DNA of 59,632 nucleotides from Acetoanaerobium pronyense (lineage in GTDB: Bacteria; Bacillota; Clostridia; Peptostreptococcales; Filifactoraceae): positions 1 through 59,632 of the forward strand of contig NZ_JAGGLI010000015.1 in NCBI RefSeq assembly GCF_017874355.1, in the 5' to 3' direction. The notes under the pieces were generated by a model. That model had not been told where the DNA came from. It worked only from the letters and a program-made list of their open reading frames with translations, and made no database searches. Shown in pieces: positions 28,703 to 36,474 of this stretch (position 1 is its first letter; each line of letters begins with the position of its first letter). The position numbers were made by a program, and so were the translations under genes.

Positions 28703-29325
28703 TATTCACCCCTCCTGATGTAGTCACTTAGTATCTGCCCTATTTCATCTCTTTTTATATGAAGTGCCTCTGCAAATGTCCGGTTTACCCTTATTCCTTT
28801 TTCACGGTTTTCAAGAATAAAACCTCCTATATCTGCAATCTGTCCCTCTTTAAATATGAAATTTTGAAATCCAAGACCTCTAAGCTCCTCCTCCAAGGCT
28901 TTTTTCCCTTTAGAAAACCCTACTGGCGGAATATAGACTATAAGCTGGGACTCTTTATCAAAACTTCCTATAGAGGAGCGAAGGACTCTTTTTAGATACT
29001 CAGCATAGTCCCCCTCATCCATAAAATCCTTAATCTTGTCTTCTACCTTAGTTATAATATCTTCTAGAATCTCTTCATTGAGTCTTAAAAAATTCCTTTT
29101 TTCCTTTTGAATCATCGAAGAAACTGCCTCGGATTTTTCTTTTTTAAGTCTATCAATCACTATCTTCTTTTCTCTGTCAGCCTTTAAAGAAAGTTCTGCT
29201 TTCTCCTTTTCAACCTCCATATTTATCTCAGTTTCTTTCTGATATAGCTTTTCATTTATCTCTTTTTGAACCTTATCATCCACCATCTTTTTGAATAAGC
29301 TTATTTTTTCCTCTAAGGTTACCAT
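28702..29325 (-). CDS. ntpE: A/V-type ATPase subunit E
   Basis: This 207-aa peripheral stalk subunit has an N-terminal charged coiled coil (about 1-100) followed by a compact C-terminal domain that caps the A3B3 head. It pairs with the G/H coiled-coil subunit encoded at the start of the operon. Position between F and A is as in enterococcal and clostridial ntp operons. Confidence 0.88.
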   Translation of the reverse strand: MVTLEEKISLFKKMVDDKVQKEINEKLYQKETEINMEVEKEKAELSLKADREKKIVIDRLKKEKSEAVSSMIQKEKRNFLRLNEEILEDIITKVEDKIKDFMDEGDYAEYLKRVLRSSIGSFDKESQLIVYIPPVGFSKGKKALEEELRGLGFQNFIFKEGQIADIGGFILENREKGIRVNRTFAEALHIKRDEIGQILSDYIRRGE

Positions 29326-29334
29326 CTTTTCACC

Positions 29335-29640
29335 TCACTTAAGACCAAGGGAATCATTTATATACTTTGTAATATAGTCCTTATCTCTTCTTTGACCATG
29401 TCTATCAGGAATCTCCACAATAAGAGGATGTTTTTTCTTTAGCTTTATATCCATTATCTCATCATGGACCTTCTCAAGTATTAGCTCTGTTATTATTATT
29501 ATTCCTATTTCTTTATTCTTCATGGCTTTCTCAAGCTCAATTAGTATTTCTTCCCTTTCGTGAACTATTACACCTTCTATTCCTGCAAGTCTCATAGCCA
29601 CAAAGGTATCTCTATTATCACTTATAAGAAAAGATTTCAT
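29335..29640 (-). CDS. ntpF: A/V-type ATPase subunit F
   Basis: This 101-aa protein has the small Rossmann-like fold of subunit F, which binds the D axle. It starts KSFLISDNRDTFVAMRLAGIEG, and IGIIIITELIL and PLIVEIPDRHG are family landmarks. Subunit letters vary between species: this is the equivalent of eukaryotic F, called NtpG in Enterococcus. Confidence 0.92.
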   Translation of the reverse strand: MKSFLISDNRDTFVAMRLAGIEGVIVHEREEILIELEKAMKNKEIGIIIITELILEKVHDEIMDIKLKKKHPLIVEIPDRHGQRRDKDYITKYINDSLGLK

Positions 29641-29668
29641 AACTTCATCTCCCCATTTAAAAAACCTT

Positions 29669-30094
29669 CTATAATCTTCCCAGTATAAGTATCGAAATTA
29701 TAAGACCGTATATTGCTATCCCCTCAGCAAGCCCTACAAATATAAGGGTCTTTCCAAGTATCTTCTCATCCTCAGATACAGCTCCAAGAGCCGCAGAGCC
29801 TACTACTCCAACTGCATATCCCGCTCCAATCGCCGCCATACCAGTAGAAAGAGCAGCTGCAATAAATCCTAGTCCTGCACTTGATGAAAGTCCCTCAGTA
29901 GTAGCTGCAAAGACAAGGTCTGGAACTATAATAAGTAGTGCCATTGCTACAAGAGGAGTAAATCCCACTAGATTTCCTATAAAAAGCTTTTTCAGTCCTG
30001 ACTGAGTTTTATTTTCATTATTTATCCATATTTTCAATCCCAATCCTATAGTAGAAAGTACAACAAATACCATCATAGCAAGTATTATCTTCAT
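29669..30094 (-). CDS. ntpK: A/V-type ATPase proteolipid subunit K (c ring)
   Basis: This is the membrane rotor subunit, about 141 aa. Only the C-terminal half (about 70-141) is a clear c-subunit hairpin, AAALSTGMAAIGAGYAVG then LIFVGLAEGIAIYGLI with the ion-binding Glu. The N-terminal half has two hydrophobic helices (about 2-23 and 42-64) that lack the Gly-rich pattern and any acidic residue. So there is one ion site per subunit. The residue after Glu is Gly rather than Ser/Thr, so Na+ specificity is not indicated, but ion choice cannot be settled from this. The ATG at 30094 is preferred: GAAGGG lies 9 nt upstream. Confidence 0.9.
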   Translation of the reverse strand: MKIILAMMVFVVLSTIGLGLKIWINNENKTQSGLKKLFIGNLVGFTPLVAMALLIIVPDLVFAATTEGLSSSAGLGFIAAALSTGMAAIGAGYAVGVVGSAALGAVSEDEKILGKTLIFVGLAEGIAIYGLIISILILGRL

Positions 30095-30157
30095 ATATTT
30101 CATCCCTTCTTTTTTAAATATTATACTTAAATCTATTTATATCTTAATCCAATCTTC

Positions 30158-32119
30158 TTAGGTTTTAGTAATTTTTAGTGGCTCGTATTTTACACCATCA
30201 CCCTTGTAATATTTGCTGAACATCTCATAATACTCAAGCCTAAGTCCCTGTATAAATACAATAAGACCCTCAAGTGCTATGATAATCACATTTCCAAGTA
30301 TTATAATGAATACACTTGCCGCAGGATTGCCAGAAAGATGGGCCATAGTCTCAAATGCTAGAAAAAGTCCTACGTGATTGAGGGCAAATGCCCCTATTCT
30401 TATAAATGATATCGTGTTTGAAAGAAGACTAAGAAGGGTTTCAATAAGGTCAAAGCTTCCTTCTATATAGTATTCTTTTTTACCGCCATGATAGCTTGGA
30501 GTCTTTTTTAATACTGCACTTGCTATAGGATTTCTAAAAAGTATCATAGAAAGCATAAATGCACCGATTAGAAAAAGTATATATATAGGTATTACTATCC
30601 TAGATAGAGCAAGCTGAACTACTGTAATAAGAAGAACTATATAAAACAAAAGACCAGCAAGACCGTTTCTGCCAAATAACCCTTCCTCTATATCCCTTCT
30701 AGCCACTGCATTTTTAATAGAAAGCCCAAAGCTCATAAGAAGGAGTATGACTCCAAAGATTACTGATGACAGTAAGACAGTATCTATATTTTCAATCGGT
30801 CTTATAAGAAGAGCCGGTAGCACTGTCTCAAATCCAAAGAGACTTCCATAAAGAAATCCAAATATCACGGAGCTAATTCCAACTCTCATCATCAGCTCTC
30901 CTTGGACCTTCATAGTACTTTTTTCTTTTAGAAGCCACCCACCTAGCATGATTACAGAGCCCTGACCTACGTCTCCAAACATAGCACCAAAGAGGATAAG
31001 ATAGGTGAGCCCTAGAAAAAACGTTGGATCTATTTCCTTATAGTTAGGAACTCCATAAAGATTTACAAGCATTTCAAAGGGACGAAGAAGCCATGAGTTT
31101 TTTAGCTTTGTAGGAGGTATGATTTCCTTCCTTATATCCTCACTTTCCTCAAAGGAAAGGATAGCCATAGGGCAAAGCTTCTCAATCTGAGCCTTTATTT
31201 TTTTTCTGTCACTCTTTGGAATCCATCCCGAAAAATAAAAGAAGTTTCTTGATACAGCAAGGTTATCCTTAAGACTTTCTATCTGTTCCTCTATATCAAG
31301 TCGCCTGTTTATATTGTCTATATGATGTTTATAATCTTCCTTTAGAAGGCTTAGCTTTTCTTCAAGCTCTTCCTTGATTTTGTTAAAGGTTTTTATCTTT
31401 TCAACTACCTCTTTATATACCTCATCAGGTGTTCCCTTGAACTCCACAGGTAGCTTTATTTCCTTGAAGTTCAGTGATTTTAAAATCTTTACAGATTCAT
31501 TGTCAAGATCAGATGGCGCAAATATAAGATAGGCTTCTCCATCCTCAGAGCTTCCAATATGAAGGACAACTGCAGATATATTTTCGTAGTTGTTCCTTAA
31601 TTTTATCCTTCTTTCCTTTGTAAGAGTCCCAATATGATAATTAAAATGCTTCATTTTGGAAAATTCCGAAACATCTATATCCATCCCTAGAAGGTATTTA
31701 ATACTTTCCAGAAAATCTCTATGCCTTCTTATCTCTTCAAAGGTTTCATCAAGTGCTTCTTTTATAGGGTCAACCTTTGATTTCATTTCACAAAGTATAT
31801 CTACAGCCCTTTCAAGGCTACACTCTCCATACCCTGATTTTGACTTGTCAGGAATTATATCAAATGTATCTGTAATCTCTTGAAGGTCCTTTCTTTGAGC
31901 CGCCAAGCTTTTCTTGCTGGCCTTGTACCTTACAAGACTTCCCATATCCCGTAAAGTGCTTAGAGCATCCTCAAGTACAGAAAGGGTGAAGTTAGAGTCT
32001 CCTGAGTTTTGTCCCTTCTGGATATGAACCTTTTCAGTGAGGACTACCCCTTCTAGAATCTCATGGATATTTTCTATGGGAGCTACTAGATTCATCATCT
32101 CCATTTTTTCTACAGCCAT
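30158..32119 (-). CDS. ntpI: A/V-type ATPase membrane subunit I (stator a)
   Basis: This 653-aa protein has an N-terminal cytoplasmic half (about 1-330) with long coiled coils, followed by seven or eight transmembrane helices. It includes FLGLTYLILFGAMFGDVGQGSV and the late ALNHVGLFLAF and RLEYYEMFSKYYKGDG motifs. It forms the ion half-channels with the K ring. It carries the peripheral-stalk attachment site. Confidence 0.94.
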   Translation of the reverse strand: MAVEKMEMMNLVAPIENIHEILEGVVLTEKVHIQKGQNSGDSNFTLSVLEDALSTLRDMGSLVRYKASKKSLAAQRKDLQEITDTFDIIPDKSKSGYGECSLERAVDILCEMKSKVDPIKEALDETFEEIRRHRDFLESIKYLLGMDIDVSEFSKMKHFNYHIGTLTKERRIKLRNNYENISAVVLHIGSSEDGEAYLIFAPSDLDNESVKILKSLNFKEIKLPVEFKGTPDEVYKEVVEKIKTFNKIKEELEEKLSLLKEDYKHHIDNINRRLDIEEQIESLKDNLAVSRNFFYFSGWIPKSDRKKIKAQIEKLCPMAILSFEESEDIRKEIIPPTKLKNSWLLRPFEMLVNLYGVPNYKEIDPTFFLGLTYLILFGAMFGDVGQGSVIMLGGWLLKEKSTMKVQGELMMRVGISSVIFGFLYGSLFGFETVLPALLIRPIENIDTVLLSSVIFGVILLLMSFGLSIKNAVARRDIEEGLFGRNGLAGLLFYIVLLITVVQLALSRIVIPIYILFLIGAFMLSMILFRNPIASAVLKKTPSYHGGKKEYYIEGSFDLIETLLSLLSNTISFIRIGAFALNHVGLFLAFETMAHLSGNPAASVFIIILGNVIIIALEGLIVFIQGLRLEYYEMFSKYYKGDGVKYEPLKITKT

Positions 32120-32133
32120 ATTTTCACCTTCTT

Positions 32134-33171
32134 TTAGTCAAAACTTCTGATTAAAAATTCCTTTATATCTTCCACTTCATATCTTATTGCCTCAGTAATT
32201 GATATAATATCCCTTATCTCATATTCCATAAAATGAATCACAGCAACAAGCTTTGAGATGTTTAATCTGCTATTTTTATCAAACTCTTTAAACCTCTCAT
32301 ATAAAAACTGATATATTTTTCGTTCAAGATATATATCCTCTTCAGTAAGAAGCTCCCTATATTTTTTTGGAAGTGATGCTTCTATTTCACTTCTGGGATC
32401 ATCGTTGTACACGATTGTTTTGAGCTTTGAAAACCCAAAGTTTTTTCCTCCAGAAAGGGTATAGTTTAGTATCTCTTCAGGTATCAGGCCATAATATTTC
32501 TTGGCTCTATAAACCCACTGAAGATTTACAAGGTCTATGTTGACTCCAATAAGCTCATCTAATATAGCTTCATCTTCTCCTGAAAGAGCTTTTGTTTTTT
32601 TAATAAGATTTCCAAAATATATTGCATCTAGATTCATCTCAAGATGAAACTCTCTCATGCTAAGGTCTTCTTCAGTAAGATTTCTAAATGCGTCCTGATA
32701 TATACTTCCTTTGAGATTATCTCTGAGATTGTTTAATGTTTTGGATTTTGTAAGCAAGTCATAATTGAGGTAGGAGTAATCAACAGAATGAAGAAATAAA
32801 TTTTCAATCTTTCTAGGGTCATCGCCTTTGGTTATAGCCCTTAATATAAGCTTTAAATCCTCAACTTCATACCTTGCAAACATAGCCTTCATAAAATCCT
32901 TGTAGGGTCCGCTTGTAAAATGTATTAGACTCTCCATCACCTTAATAAGCTTGGTTTTTAATATATGCTCAAGGTCTCCCCTGTGGACATCCTCAACAAT
33001 GACTTCATCCAGCACATCACTATAGTAGGTATTTTCCTTTAGGTATCTAGCAACCTCTACTACAGAATCTAAGGCTATAAGGTTTTCGTAGTCATCTTGG
33101 CTTAGCATTTTTCCATAGATAGCCTGTAGCTTCGTATTAAGGCCTCCAAATCTTGCCACGCTACCCATCAT
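32134..33171 (-). CDS. ntpC: A/V-type ATPase subunit C
   Basis: This 345-aa, all-helical, funnel-shaped subunit links the D/F axle to the K ring (equivalent to eukaryotic subunit d). The N terminus, ARFGGLNTKLQAIYGKMLSQDDYENL, and the FMKAMFARYEVEDLKLILRA segment match the family. It overlaps the H subunit gene by 11 nt; GGAGGG in the end of H is its ribosome binding site. Confidence 0.93.
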   Translation of the reverse strand: MMGSVARFGGLNTKLQAIYGKMLSQDDYENLIALDSVVEVARYLKENTYYSDVLDEVIVEDVHRGDLEHILKTKLIKVMESLIHFTSGPYKDFMKAMFARYEVEDLKLILRAITKGDDPRKIENLFLHSVDYSYLNYDLLTKSKTLNNLRDNLKGSIYQDAFRNLTEEDLSMREFHLEMNLDAIYFGNLIKKTKALSGEDEAILDELIGVNIDLVNLQWVYRAKKYYGLIPEEILNYTLSGGKNFGFSKLKTIVYNDDPRSEIEASLPKKYRELLTEEDIYLERKIYQFLYERFKEFDKNSRLNISKLVAVIHFMEYEIRDIISITEAIRYEVEDIKEFLIRSFD

Positions 33172-33490
33172 ATCCCTCCATGCTTCTTAAGACTACTTCA
33201 AAAGCATCTTCCACTATCTTGGCCTTTATTTCTTCATATCTTTTTTCAAAAGAAGATTTTCTAAATTCTGCTTCCTTTTTTATTTTCGAAAATTCCTCTT
33301 CTTTTTCTAGTTCAAGCCGCTCTCTGTAGCTTTTTATTTTTTCATTTTTTTCATTTTCAATCTGTTCCTTAAGCTTTTTCAAAAGAACAACCCGTCTAGA
33401 TTCCATCTGCTCTAGATCTATTTCCCCTTGTTTTTCTTTTTCTAAAGCGTCTTTTTCAATATCAAGTATGGTTTTAATGATTTCTTCCAA
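33161..33490 (-). CDS. A/V-type ATPase subunit G/H (peripheral-stalk coiled coil)
   Basis: This 109-aa protein is almost entirely one charged coiled coil (ILDIEKDALEKEKQGEIDLEQ, then repeated E/K heptads). It fits the small stalk partner of subunit E, called NtpF or H in different species. It is the first gene of the operon. The start codon is TTG, decided by AAGGAGGG 9 nt upstream. Confidence 0.85.
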   Translation of the reverse strand: MEEIIKTILDIEKDALEKEKQGEIDLEQMESRRVVLLKKLKEQIENEKNEKIKSYRERLELEKEEEFSKIKKEAEFRKSSFEKRYEEIKAKIVEDAFEVVLRSMEGYDG

Positions 33491-33908
33491 GGACTCCCCC
33501 TCCTTAATTTGAAATTATTATTAATATCCCTATTACCCATAATTATCAACTTATATCCCAGCACTACTCGATTATACTCCTACTTTCTTGAAATCCTAAA
33601 TCTCAAAAATCCTTCTTTTTCCTTAAATTAAGCTTTGTAAGTTCATACATATTGACTATATCTCCGAAGCTCAATATAGCTTTGATTTTCAAAATATATC
33701 CCCAGCTTCATCTGGGGATATTGTGGGTAATTGGGGATAAATCTCCGTGGATAATGTGGATAACTCTGTGCATAAAGTGGATAAGCCAATCTTTGTGTGG
33801 ACAATTTAACATGTTGTTAACAATCTCAGAGGATAAATATATTTAAGTATCAATAAGTCTTTTATTATTGAATTTTCAATAATTATAGACAATTATATAT
33901 CCATTCTT
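33491..33908. other. 418-bp divergent intergenic region, ATPase operon / rhomboid gene
   Basis: No gene is seen. From left to right it contains a possible -10 TATAAT for the ATPase operon (minus strand, around 33569-33574, weak -35). Next is a 9-bp inverted repeat TATCCCCAG/CTGGGGATA (33697-33705 and 33712-33720), then the DnaA-box cluster (33722-33836), then an AT-rich tract to 33900 with a TTATTGAA/TTCAATAA hairpin. Confidence 0.6.
33722..33836 (+). promoter_or_regulatory. Cluster of eight DnaA-box-like 9-mers
   Basis: Same-orientation matches to TGTGGATAA (complement of the DnaA box TTATCCACA) start at 33722, 33732, 33746, 33755, 33767, 33776, 33796 and 33828. The copy at 33755-33763 is perfect. 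Six others match 8 of 9 and the last matches 7 of 9. An AT-rich stretch of about 65 bp follows. Confidence 0.8.
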
Positions 33909-34685
33909 ATGAAGGTTTACCTAACTTTAGATGGGGGTAATTATATAAAAAATCTTCAACTAGAAGATTCAAAGGAGTTGAGAATTATTATACCTTTAAG
34001 GGATTTAAATCCAAGGAGCACCACTCCATATATCACAGTAATTTTGATTCTTATTAATATAGGAATATTTGTATTTGAAATGTTTTTGCCTAGAGATGTT
34101 GCCATGAATTTTGTATATGCCTTTGGATTCACCCCAGGAGACCTTACAAACTCTATTTTGGACTTTAACCTAGGATTTATCGGATTCAATATAGCAACCG
34201 TCTTCAGCAGTATGTTCCTTCATGGCGGATTAGGACATATACTAAGTAATATGTGGGCTCTGTGGCTATTCGGAGACAATGTAGAAGATAGACTTGGGCA
34301 TTTTAGATTTCTTGTTATCTATTTTTTAAGTGGCTTTTTTGCGGCTCTTGCCCATTATGTACTAAATCTAACCTCCCCTGTGGTCGTGGTAGGTGCATCA
34401 GGTGCTATAGCTGGAGTCATGGGAATCTATGTAATACTTTTTCCCCTTGCAAAAATTAAAACTCTTTTCTTTATACTAATAATCCCTATATTTATAAACG
34501 TACCTGCCTTTCTTTTTATTGGGGTATGGTTTTTGTCCCAGATTTCAAGCGGAGTCATATCCTTGTTTGATGACCCTTATGGAGCAGGTATCGCCTGGTG
34601 GGCGCATATCGGAGGTTTTGTATATGGAGCCTATATTGGAAAAAGGTACAGGAAAAAAAGAAGATACTATAACGAATTTTATTGA
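33909..34685 (+). CDS. Rhomboid family intramembrane serine protease
   Basis: Rhomboids cut membrane proteins within the bilayer. Visible features are the six-helix core, GASGAIAGVMGIY with the catalytic Ser, and AWWAHIGGFVYG with the catalytic His. HGGLGHILSNMWALWLFG and the loop DNVEDRLGHFRF are also present. The true start is uncertain. Family members usually begin at IPLRDLNPRSTTP, here residue 28. An AAAGGAG lies just before that point but is followed only by TTG or ATT codons, whereas the ATG at 33909 has no ribosome binding site. The protein is 258 aa from 33909 or about 230 aa from the internal start. Confidence 0.9.
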   Translation: MKVYLTLDGGNYIKNLQLEDSKELRIIIPLRDLNPRSTTPYITVILILINIGIFVFEMFLPRDVAMNFVYAFGFTPGDLTNSILDFNLGFIGFNIATVFSSMFLHGGLGHILSNMWALWLFGDNVEDRLGHFRFLVIYFLSGFFAALAHYVLNLTSPVVVVGASGAIAGVMGIYVILFPLAKIKTLFFILIIPIFINVPAFLFIGVWFLSQISSGVISLFDDPYGAGIAWWAHIGGFVYGAYIGKRYRKKRRYYNEFY

Positions 34686-34697
34686 TTTAGATTTTCC

Positions 34698-34739
34698 AGA
34701 AAAATAGCTATCAGTTTAGATGCTGATAGCTATTTTTCT
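34698..34739. terminator. Bidirectional terminator after the rhomboid gene
   Basis: AGAAAAATAGCTATCAG (34698-34714) pairs perfectly with CTGATAGCTATTTTTCT (34723-34739). The M20 peptidase gene converges from the other side. Confidence 0.9.
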
Positions 34740-34824
34740 AATAAAGTAAGACTTCTACCCTAGTAGCAATCTTCTACTTAGTTAATATGTCAAGTCACTA
34801 CTTTTACTTTAATTTGTAAATTAA

Positions 34825-36033
34825 TTATATATTTTCTGGAGAATCAAACCAGTTCATTGCCATCGTAAGGTAGGCTCTATAACCATTTACAAGGTCTTCA
34901 ATGCTTATATGTTCCTTTGGAGAATGGGCGCTCTTTAAAGAGCCAGGTCCCCATACTATGGTAGGTATCTTTCCGTAGGTATTTATTATTCCCCCATCAG
35001 TCCATGCAGGAAAATATGAAAGAGGAAGGCTTTTGCCAAGTACGAGACTTAGACTTTGCTGGCTTATTTTTACAAGCTTATGCTCTGGTTCAATCTCCAT
35101 AGACTCGTGTATATATCCTTTTTCCATAATACTTTCTTTCATTACCCTAAGGCAGCACACAAACTCAGGGTCTTTTTCATTCATTTCCTTTATTATCTTT
35201 TCAAACTCCATAACCACATCTTCATACTTCTCCCCAGGTATCCATCTTCTGTCAATGGATAGTATACACTCTCCAGCCACTGTCGAAGGCTGAGTCCCTC
35301 CTCTTATAGCTCCAAAATTGATAGTAGATGGTCCTGTGACTGGATGTACCCTTTTATCTACAAGAGGTACGAGTTTTTCATTAATATAGTGGATTAGCTC
35401 CCCAGCTTTTGATATGGCATTTATCCCTTCATTCATCATTCCACTGTGTACAGGTTTCCCTTTGATTACAAATTCAAACCACTCTAGTCCTCTGTGAGCT
35501 GTACATATTTGAAGCTCTGTAGGCTCCCCAACTATAGCTCCATGAACATTTATTCCTTCTTCCACAAGATCTATAGTACCAAGGCTTCCATGTTCTTCAT
35601 CTATTACAGCTGCAAGTACAAGATCCCCAGATATTGTAATTCCTAATCTTTTGATTGCTATCATAGCTCCTATCATACACGCAAGGGGACCTTTCATATC
35701 TACTGCCCCTCTGCCATAGAGCTTATCATCAATTATCTTAGGATAAAGAGCATCTTCCATATCATAGGGAGGCACTGTATCTGTATGTCCTGTAAAAAGA
35801 AGGTTTTTATTCCCATTATTTCCTTTTCCCTTTATCGTAGCTATAAGATTGTATCGTTCATCCTTTACTTCCTTAAGCCTACACTCTATTCCTTCATTTT
35901 CAAGTACACTTTGGATGTATTTTGCCACCTTGGTTTCTTGCTGATATATCCCCGGATAGCTTCCTATCTCTATCATATCCATAGTAAGCTTTATAAGCTC
36001 ATCCTGAGAAAAATTGTCCCATAAAGTCTTCAT
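34825..36033 (-). CDS. M20 family metallopeptidase / deacylase (ArgE/DapE-like)
   Basis: This 402-aa zinc hydrolase belongs to the M20 family, whose members include acetylornithine deacetylase, DapE and carboxypeptidase G2. Metal ligands and catalytic residues are visible: HTDTVP at 83-88 (His83, Asp85), GRGAVDMKGPLACM (bridging Asp near 116) and DEEHGSLGT (catalytic Glu near 149). GEPTEL follows near 175, and there is a late His in KSAHSPKEHIS. The dimerisation (lid) domain lies between about 185 and 295. The exact substrate cannot be read from sequence. The ATG at 36033 is used because GGGAGGGG lies 6 nt upstream. Confidence 0.9.
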   Translation of the reverse strand: MKTLWDNFSQDELIKLTMDMIEIGSYPGIYQQETKVAKYIQSVLENEGIECRLKEVKDERYNLIATIKGKGNNGNKNLLFTGHTDTVPPYDMEDALYPKIIDDKLYGRGAVDMKGPLACMIGAMIAIKRLGITISGDLVLAAVIDEEHGSLGTIDLVEEGINVHGAIVGEPTELQICTAHRGLEWFEFVIKGKPVHSGMMNEGINAISKAGELIHYINEKLVPLVDKRVHPVTGPSTINFGAIRGGTQPSTVAGECILSIDRRWIPGEKYEDVVMEFEKIIKEMNEKDPEFVCCLRVMKESIMEKGYIHESMEIEPEHKLVKISQQSLSLVLGKSLPLSYFPAWTDGGIINTYGKIPTIVWGPGSLKSAHSPKEHISIEDLVNGYRAYLTMAMNWFDSPENI

Positions 36034-36165
36034 TTTAGCCCCTCCCTCTGACAATAAATATTCTGCCTAGCTTTTTCATAATTATATCATAGAAAACCCA
36101 TATTATCCCTTTAATATCGGAATAATCTGAAAACGCTCAACAATATAAATTATAGGGAATAATAA

Positions 36166-36194
36166 TAGACAACAAAAGAAAATTCTGTTACACT
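36166..36194 (+). promoter_or_regulatory. Sigma-A promoter of the structured RNA
   Basis: TAGACA (36166-36171) and TACACT (36189-36194) have exactly 17 nt between them. The expected start of transcription (about 36201) coincides with the first base of the RNA's closing helix. Confidence 0.75.
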
Positions 36195-36201
36195 TTACTT
36201 T

Positions 36202-36465
36202 GGAATTCTCAGGGTCTGTGGTTGAAAGTCCAAGCCAGATGCGGGCAAAAGGACCCACGTAAGCCATACAAAAATGATATGGTGAGCATGGCGCATCTTA
36301 GATGTAAGCCCTGCCGATTATAAAATCGAGAGAGTCAGTAGTGCGGCGATCCCAAGCGAAATCTCCAGCAGGCGAGTGTGGGGCAAAAGACCAGGTCAGC
36401 CTGAGAAATCCTTTATTTCAAATAAAAAGAGCTTTTAGAAAATTAATTCTAAAGGCTCTATTTTT
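36202..36465 (+). ncRNA. Structured non-coding RNA, probably raiA-motif RNA
   Basis: The 5' segment GGAATTCTCAGG (36202-36213) pairs with CCTGAGAAATCC (36400-36411), with one mismatch, closing a 210-nt domain. Inside are GATGCG/CGCATC (36238-36243 with 36292-36297), a CCATA/TATGG hairpin (36264-36282) and a CGATT/AATCG hairpin. Purine-rich single-stranded blocks such as GTTGAAAGTCC also occur. The local GC content is far above the surroundings, and promoter and terminator frame it exactly. Length and architecture fit the raiA-motif RNA of Firmicutes as I recall it; that name is tentative. The hibernation factor gene (raiA/hpf) lies 12 kb away and is not adjacent. Confidence 0.75.
36428..36465. 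terminator. Bidirectional terminator, structured RNA / aldehyde dehydrogenase
   Basis: AGAGCTTTTAGAA (36428-36440) pairs with TTCTAAAGGCTCT (36447-36459), followed by ATTTTTATA on the plus strand and TTTTTATTT on the minus strand. Confidence 0.88.
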
Positions 36466-36474
36466 ATATTTATT

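Larger units (their letters stand above)
36034..36474. other. 441-bp region holding an independent RNA gene
   Basis: No coding frame with a ribosome binding site is seen on either strand. The region holds a plus-strand promoter, a structured RNA and a terminator, each listed separately. The first ~130 bases (36034-36160) are AT-rich with nothing recognised. Confidence 0.7.

Noticed and set aside
33697-33900. The DnaA-box cluster as the chromosomal replication origin
   Set aside because: No dnaA/dnaN/rpmH/gyr genes are nearby, and genes on both sides run mainly on the minus strand, so there is no leading-strand switch.
36202-36411. The structured RNA as RNase P, tmRNA, SRP RNA, 6S RNA or a group II intron
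   Set aside because: A GAAAGTCC-like string recalls RNase P, but the rest of the conserved core is missing; none of the diagnostic motifs of the other classes are present.
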